Source of the DNA: Sistotremastrum niveocremeum HHB9708 | Lineage: Eukaryota > Basidiomycota > Agaricomycetes > Sistotremastrales > Sistotremastraceae | Length of the DNA: 64,000 nt | Reading direction: 5' to 3' | Assembly: GCA_001630475.1 (NCBI GenBank) | Contig: KV419448.1 | Coordinates: 111,946-175,945 of the forward strand | Shown here: positions 57,830 through 64,000 of the stretch, in pieces | Numbering within the stretch: position 1 is the first letter of the stretch | Layout: each line of letters begins with the position of its first letter | Translations under genes and position numbers: made by a program | Notes under the pieces: generated by a model | What the model saw: only the letters and a program-made list of their open reading frames with translations | The model's database searches: none | Told to the model about the DNA's origin: nothing

Positions 57830-58593
57830 TCATAGGCCAATTCCAACCAATCCGAGTACTTTGACCGTAAGCACGAACTGATGCTGCACAAGCACCGCTA
57901 TAATTGACCCGGAAATCCTATTATTATCGATAAAATCCCAGTCAGCGAAAGAGGAGAATGAAGAGGGGGGAGGGACGAACTTGAGTCCGATCTCGTCACA
58001 CGCGTTTATGAAGACGTGTTTACAATTCGTCAAGAGGAGAGAGAGGATGGCGTCGATGCGGAGTTTGACGATGAGCGAGAGGATCAGGGTAAGGTGGAAT
58101 TGCGCGATGATGGCTTGAATATTCTATCATCAGGTTATTAGCACTCGTAAGATAATTGGAATAGTGATAGATGACGCACGATGATGAGGTTGGCGCAATG
58201 TTCGAAGAAGACCTGTTCGTTCCAGTATGAAGGGGGAGTTTTGAGGATCAACTCAGCGCAGAGGGTCAGTTGAACGCTGAGTTCTGTGATGAGAGACGTA
58301 GGATCTTGACCGTATGATGCGCATTTTGCTGTTCATGTACCGGCGCTTAGAGAATGAATATAAAAAGGCAAGTTTGAAGACGTACAGAGAGATGTGAAAA
58401 TCACATCGAGCTCGATGCCGAGATCTGCACAGATGTCGGGGAGAATGATGGGTCCTGGAGCGGTGGGGTAGCCTCCGCCTCCTCCGCGTTTGTCGAGGAA
58501 GGTGGGAACGAAGGCAGGGAGGAGAGGGTGGGCGAATGTTAAGGCGAATAAGAGAGTGAGGAAGAGGACATAGTGATGAGATTTGAGATGCAT
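57830..58593 (-). CDS. Secreted cluster protein, member 8, 195 aa
   Basis: Exons 58593-58386, 58328-58180, 58123-57981, 57917-57830, phases 1/0/2. Exon 2 (149 nt) and exon 4 (88 nt) have exactly the lengths of member 3. Signal peptide MHLKSHHYVLFLTLLFALTF with AHP after it, Lys-Arg plus a Gly run (DKRGGGGGY), then IILPDICADLGIELDV. Exon 2 has ITELSVQLTLCAELILK and a second Cys (FEHCANLII). Exon 3 is HLTLILSLIVKLRIDAILSL then TNCKHVFINACDEIGL. Exon 4 ends VLTVKVLGLVGIGL. Intron 3 (63 bp) has no stop and could be retained, adding 21 residues. A TATA-type CATAAAAG lies on the minus strand near 58688-58681. Confidence 0.75.
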
Positions 58594-60406
58594 TGCGAAA
58601 AGGTTACTGGGAATTCTGGTTGATGAATTGGATTGAAAAGCGGATGCTTTCCGATGGGCTTTGACGAGGAGACGAGCGTGCTTTTATGGGGTTGGGGGGT
58701 CGAATAAAGATTTCCATGATAATATGGGGTTCGGATCGGCGTTCCATTCAAGTCATCATTTCGGTTCTAGATCTGTTAGGAGTCAGTATGGATATGGATG
58801 ATACAACAAAGTGGGGATAGTGTACTTACCACACTTTACGGAGTCCCGTTACTTCGCTCACGGTACATCAACAGCGCTCTGGCGGTTTCACCATTGACAT
58901 GACATTCATTCCATCCATTACATTCAATGAGGATCCTTAGTAGAGGGCCCTGGAAGTCGAAGACTCTATTGTCGGCGAAGTTGCGAAGACGAAGCAACTG
59001 GAAGACGGTGCGGAGAACGAGGCGCGGTCAGCGCAGGTTCGACTTCGCATCTGGATCCATATGTCGACAGTCCAGGCACCGAATTCGAGCCAGGTGATGT
59101 TGATATGGAACTGAGGTGAGAAGTCAAGGAAGTAGTCGTCAAGAAGAGCTGCGACCGCTGGTGTGGCCGCCAGCGAAAGAGAATCCCCAGAGAAAATTGT
59201 GAGGGAGATTTTGCGATGGGTTGATGAGCGAACCATTTTGCAGGTAGTGCTGGGATGTTTCATGTCAGATGTCATTTATCCATCTTTCTGCGAACAGACT
59301 CAAGCACTCATCACAAGGTCAAAGACTCTTTGAGGTCAACTTAGAAGCAGCGCTCGAAAAGCGTTCCGAATGCCGATGAGATATTTCCGAAATAAGAAAC
59401 TCCGAGAGCAATGCGGATGTACCATCGCAAGTCCGAAGGCCTGGAACGTGATGACTCAGCAGAGTCTTCCTAGCTTTTGACCTCCTTTGCTCAAATTTCT
59501 GTGCGGCGGGATGCCTGAAAGCTCTCATTCTCTTCGCGAATTCGTATCTCGAACAATAATCCGATATTGACCGCGTTCAAAGAATCATAATATATATTTC
59601 GATGTGAAAGATTCTGAATGCAGAGGCTCGGCGTCACGGACAGCATCGCGAAGTCAGAATCGTTGGCGGACATAGACCAGAGTACGCAGCTGGACTCAAT
59701 TCGCCTTGCATCAGGTTGATCAGCAGGTCTATCAAGAAGCGCTGTGCGTATCGAATACGAGCGGAACTGAGAGCAGTATTATTCGAAGTCTTTGAAGTCA
59801 CGTTCAATCCGTCTGCGTCGATCCATTGGTTCGCAATATACGCTTGGCTTGGCAGAAGAAGCTGTGGAGGACCGAAAGCGCGCTCGTGGACATACGGCGA
59901 TTATGGAGCTATTACGGGTCAGTTCAGAACCCGCCCTTGGGGATGAATCTCACAGCGCAGAATTTCCTGTTGGGTTCTGGGCTCGTGGTCGAGTGAGAGA
60001 ATCAGGGCTGAGGTCGTCGATGTGACAACAGACTCTTCGTGGATTTGAGCTCGGTTATCCCTGCTCGTTACGGTGAAGAATCAAGGATTTTGGAGCGGCG
60101 TGGTGCAAACTACTCGAATTCCTGGCTGGGCGAAGAGACGAAGTGTCTCCCGAAGCTGTGAGGTGTGCGAGGGTACATCATGAAGACGCGTTGGAGCCTG
60201 AGTTTGAGCAGAAAGATGAACCTAGGAATTGTGAAGGAATGATCTCGAGGGCGAACGGCACGAGACAGCCCAGGTGGCAACCACAGCACTTGGGCCGAAC
60301 GAATTGAGGGGAAGTCAAAGGTTGGATGTCGGACAGGACGATCTGTCTGTTTTATCATCAGTACAGAGAAGATATGCCGTTACTTGAGCTTACCACAATT
60401 CAGATC
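58594..60406. other. Spacer right of the secreted cluster
   Basis: A minus frame at 58937-59275 has some hydrophobic character but no splice partners or family motifs. Otherwise nothing supported. Confidence 0.45.
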
Positions 60407-61165
60407 TCATTCGTCCCACTGCATAGTCGCAGGCACCCAATATCTGACCTCTCCTTCGTCCTGGTCATCAATCCAACAAATACCATCTCTCATGGTACAG
60501 TTCTCCAACACAGCGCGTGCCCGTTCACGACTCCACTGGTATGCTGAGACGAGCGTCGATTCCGTGACGAAACCTGCGCCATCTCCTGCCAATCCTATCA
60601 CGGCTGCCTGATCGTTGTCAAGCTCTCGAACAACACTCCTCACTGCTTTCCTTCCTTGTCCCAGGTCCAGGACTTCGTATCCTGAGCCCAATGGTTCAAG
60701 AACCTTGATGCTCCGGATGACATCCTCTTCGGTGATGCCGCCCGCACCGTTGGCTGAGACTCCTCGTAGCTTCGAGAGTAGTCGAATCAATTCCGGCATG
60801 TCAATAATGCCACCGTTAAGCTCTCTTGTGCTAACACATATATCGACAATCTGAACACCGAGCTCGAATGTCCAGTCGCCGACGAATCCTAGCGATTCGG
60901 CCCACCAGCCACCTCTCTTCGGTCCAGCGAGAGGGTCGACACCGATGTTAGCGCACATCTGCTGGAATTGAGAGCGGAATGCGGGGTCGGATGCGATAGT
61001 CTTTCGATGAGTATTGGCGAAGTGGATAAGAGCTGAACGGAATTGAGTGAGCTGTGTCTGGAAGGACGATAGTTGGGTCGCAGTGATTGTCGACGAGAGT
61101 TGACTGTATGAGGCACTGGATTGTTTCTGACGTTCCAACGCTGCTAATCCGCCTCGTCGATGCAT
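60407..61165 (-). CDS. SNF8: ESCRT-II subunit SNF8/VPS22 (EAP30 family), 252 aa
   Basis: Core subunit of ESCRT-II, which sorts ubiquitinated membrane proteins into multivesicular bodies; it pairs with VPS36 and VPS25. A single uninterrupted frame. Start set at 61165 because family members begin MHRRG-like (here MHRRGGLAALERQ); the frame open to 61321 lacks homologous character. Family segments in order: FQTQLTQFRSALIHFANTHR, FRSQFQQMCANIGVDPLAG, LGFVGDWTFELGVQIVDICV, TRELNGGIIDMPELIRLL, then tandem winged-helix sequence with ITEEDVIRSIKVLEPLGSGY and a C-terminal WIDDQDEGEVRYWVP. Length matches the family (about 250). Intronless, unusual for this window. Confidence 0.93.
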   Translation of the reverse strand: MHRRGGLAALERQKQSSASYSQLSSTITATQLSSFQTQLTQFRSALIHFANTHRKTIASDPAFRSQFQQMCANIGVDPLAGPKRGGWWAESLGFVGDWTFELGVQIVDICVSTRELNGGIIDMPELIRLLSKLRGVSANGAGGITEEDVIRSIKVLEPLGSGYEVLDLGQGRKAVRSVVRELDNDQAAVIGLAGDGAGFVTESTLVSAYQWSRERARAVLENCTMRDGICWIDDQDEGEVRYWVPATMQWDE

Positions 61166-61428
61166 GATTAGCACAGGACAGGATAGAAATTTTAATGCTA
61201 CCACGGATCGCAGAGAAGGAACGGCGATTTTGCCGCTAACTCCGTTCTTGCGTAAGCGCCGCTTGCAGCTTCCGAATAGCGACCAACTCGACAACGTTGC
61301 AACTTGCCAGTTGACTAACAACCAAGCTGACGACTATCAACAACTGAACGTTGCTAAACAGCTCAGAGGGATTCACCCATCCTAGCTGCGACGACATTGA
61401 AACTCAACGGAAGATTTGAATCTGAATC
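61166..61428. promoter_or_regulatory. Divergent promoter of SNF8 and F-box protein B
   Basis: 263 bp between two opposite start codons, so both promoters must sit here or overlap the 5' regions. No clear TATA box or other motif recognised. Confidence 0.45.
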
Positions 61429-62995
61429 ATGAGCGCCGTGTGCCATCTGGATCCTGTTCCGAACGAGACGATATGCGACGTCCTGGATGGCTGCTGCATG
61501 GATGACATTGTTTCATTTGCCCTGGTATATAAATTTTTCTCGACTCTCGAAATCATTCCACTAAGCAGTCGTAGACCTCGTCTCGATTTTACTCACTGGT
61601 GAAGACAGTCAGAAGCGTTTGGCTGAACGCATCCGACAAGATCATGCTTCCTCTTCCAACCGGTCACACAGTAACAACAATCCCAAACGATCTCATATTC
61701 TCACTGGCTTTGAGAGCTATCTCCATCGCGAAGGCACTCGGGGAGGACGTCGCAGTCTCCAAACGATTCTCTCACAAAGATTTGGGAGATCTTGCGGGTG
61801 CCCGGGTGCCCCTTCCCGGAGGCAGATGGATTATTTACGAGCATCGCGACGGCTTTGGAACGCATGAGAGTAATGGGATCCAAGGAATTGATCAGGTCCT
61901 GATTGCAGAAGATAGTGGAACTCAGGTGACGGCAGAGACTTTAGGGAACGGGATCGTACGCTGCATGCGGTCCGAGAAATACTACTACCATCCGGTCCTG
62001 TGAGCACGGCTTCTTCTGAAACAAACGGTAGTTGTTGACATATCGAATCAAAGCTTCCCGGAGACCATCTCAATCACAGACGTTCACTTTCCTTTAGATG
62101 CTAAGGATCGTCCTTCGTTGGTCGCCGCGAGCTCGTGGTTCATTCGAGGTCCTCATCACGTTTGTGATCTGTATAACTCATGGATTCTAGACATCTCCGG
62201 TGATCAAAGAGAAGTCCTCTGCTTGGTCGATACCGTGCGTCGCCATGGTCTCCAGATGACTCCTGATGAATATAATAGACAAGGCAGAGTAAGTGAGCGA
62301 AAAAGATGTCTTACCTTCTCACAAATGTGGTTCAGAGATTGTATTCTTTCAGCAAGGCTAAATTCCATCCACAAGTGGCAAAGATCGTCGTCACAGTCAT
62401 GTTGTACGCTGAAGAAGGCGATGAGGAGCGCACCGAAATATGGCTCGTTGACCTTCCATATTTTGTTGCTCATCCCAACCGTCCAGAGAAAATCGCGGAA
62501 TCTTCAATGATTGCCTGGACACCAGTTAAATTCTCGATTACCCATCGATATCTTGTTCCGTACGAACTCCCCATGGAACCTCCCCTCGAAGTAATTGGAG
62601 GGATACCGGAATCCTACGTATACATCACTGAAGTCAGAATTCCTCCCCCACGAATGATTTATGGCAGTGACCTCATCGTGGCCCTTTGTCTCTCTCCGGA
62701 AAACGAGTTCCTGCCGGTTTCCCTGGTGTACCTGGAGGAAGGTTGGATGCCCACCGTCCCGAAGGACTGGACTCTGGCAACGAAGCCCATTTCTAGAGAT
62801 GTTATTGCTATCGCATTCACCACGCCGGTAGGAAGAGCGCTCAAACAAATACACCTGAAAATCCCAGGATTTGGGACTTTGTGGAAGAGGTTTGAGTTAG
62901 GAAAATTTGATCCGGTGTATGGGCAGGTCCATCTTACTGTCATTGGGCGCTCTCTCACGGGTTTCGAAGATCCTTATTTCGTAGTACAATATTGA
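61429..62995 (+). CDS. F-box-like protein B, 471 aa
   Basis: Probable SCF substrate receptor, paralog of the gene at 31352-32985. Exons 61429-61524, 61575-61999, 62054-62288, 62336-62995, phases 0/2/0 as in the paralog. N-terminus HLDPVPNETICDVLDGCCMD fits a diverged F-box helix. Then LPLPTGHTVTTIPNDLIFSL and PLPGGRWIIYE, shared with the paralog. The acceptor at 62053 (AAAG) was chosen over 62096 (ACAG) because only it keeps the frame into VHFPLDAKDRPS. The C-terminal half is a beta-rich recognition domain ending EDPYFVVQY. No acidic run as in copy A. Substrate unknown. Confidence 0.78.
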
Positions 62996-64000
62996 GCTCA
63001 AGCTTTAAGGCTCTAAGCTATACTCATGTTAGTACATGTAACGAGTAACGGTCTTACCAATCCATGTATTCGGATCGTCTGCTTCTCTCTCACCGGTCTG
63101 GTCTTTAGAACCATCTTCTTTCTTCAAACAAGTTTAACTCTACGACATAAATACTGCGCCTGATTAACTGGTAAACTTGAATATTTGTCCACGGCGGCAA
63201 CTGCCGGCCCTTCTTCGCGGAACTAAGGTCTGTTCACAGAAGTTAGCCGAGATCGGCCATTTCCGAGCCGCAAGAAGCACGCCGCGTCGGACATATCCTC
63301 CCGCTGCTTCCGTTTTCGGATTGCAAGCCGGAGGGAACACTTGGCTGAAGAAAGTAACTTCATAGAACCTTGCGAGAGTCACGAGGACTTTTACACGGTA
63401 ATTGTTGGATCTTTTGGACGGTTTGAATTTAATGCCCTTGAGTACTGCTATGTCCGGCTTTTCTGAGGCTCACAGTTAATTTTTTAAAATCGTCAATTGA
63501 CTGATGATCTGCAACCTGCAAGACTTATCCAGGCACATCTGAGCATAGCATTGACCCAAGAGCTGATTTGGGGTACATATAGAAGGTTAAAATGATGCTG
63601 ATAGAGGGACGGAAAGGGCCAAAATCGTCGCAAGAAGGCCGGCAAAGGAGAAAAGATGGAAGAAAAAACTGATACCCTCGTCTCGTCAGTCCATTCCGGA
63701 CATCCACATCTCGCCCCATGACTCAAATAGCTTCGCATCCATACCTACACTCTCCCCAATGACATCAAACGCGTCAAACGCGTCACCACAAGACTCACAG
63801 CGTCACAACCTTGGGTGCATCTTGCGATGGTCCATCCGACCAGTGCATCTCCTCTGAACAGATCTTGAGAGTTGCTGACGTCCCTATATCGTCTCTCGCA
63901 GGAATTCTGACCTTGATCGCGGGAGTTGGAGGACGGGGCAACGAGAACGACGAGCGCGACGAGCGGTTGGACGGCGAGCTGAGTTTGAAGAAGAGCCGAC
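62996..64000. other. Spacer; possible start of a gene at the right edge
   Basis: Mostly featureless. From about 63763 to the edge one plus frame stays open and ends in a charged run (NENDERDERLDGELSLKKSR), with a possible acceptor at ...CTCGCAG near 63901, so an exon running off the window is possible. Two ACGCGT boxes lie at 63769 and 63778. Too little is visible to call a gene. Confidence 0.3.

Noticed and set aside
58937-59275. Ninth member of the secreted family
   Set aside because: It has a hydrophobic patch but no signal peptide with normal cleavage, no DIC motif and no 1/0/2 exon pattern.
61166-61321. 52-residue N-terminal extension of SNF8
   Set aside because: Open by chance; the family starts at MHRRG, and the extension lies in the divergent promoter.

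Overview
The window is nuclear DNA of a filamentous basidiomycete, most likely an Agaricomycete. Genes are split by many short introns (about 42-90 bp, mostly GT-AG, with CTRAY-like branch sites), and the gene content fits: alpha-kinase, F-box proteins of the basidiomycete type, an unspecific peroxygenase, a Zn2Cys6-like protein, small secreted proteins, and lineage-specific unknowns. The species cannot be named from the sequence. All gene models were built by hand by joining reading frames across splice sites whose phases agree.

Layout. 0-6 kb: an alpha-kinase gene cut by the left edge, a spacer with a short repeat array, and a three-exon gene of unknown family. 6.8-9.3 kb: an old composite transposon with hairpin ends, long inverted repeats and a tRNA-derived segment. 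9.4-17.2 kb: a tiny membrane protein, a Dug3-type glutamine amidotransferase, an eleven-exon Zn2Cys6/coiled-coil gene and a heme-thiolate peroxygenase. 17.2-24.1 kb: a long gene-free stretch with a 590 bp MITE. 24.1-35.4 kb: protein phosphatase 4 catalytic subunit, a 1096-residue proline-rich membrane protein, a 59-residue cysteine-containing secreted peptide, an F-box protein and a TMEM135-like membrane protein. 36.6-58.6 kb: a cluster of eight diverged paralogous secreted proteins. 60.4-63.0 kb: the ESCRT-II subunit SNF8/VPS22 and a second F-box paralog, divergently arranged.

The main discovery candidate is the 22 kb cluster of eight secreted paralogs (here members 1-8). Each has a signal peptide, four exons with intron phases 1/0/2, and about 190-220 residues; most carry an Asp-Ile-Cys-like motif before the first intron, and several have a Lys-Arg site that could be cut by a Kex2-type protease. 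Members 5-7 lie in an array whose upstream regions carry repeated copies of a GGCGCC-containing element. DNA transposons lie close to members 3 and 5, member 6 carries a frameshift-like change, and member 5 has lost its last exon. This looks like a fast-evolving secretome locus. Two F-box paralogs with the same intron phases bracket it, with the housekeeping genes for the TMEM135-like protein and SNF8 in between. I recognise no characterised family for the secreted proteins, so their function is open.
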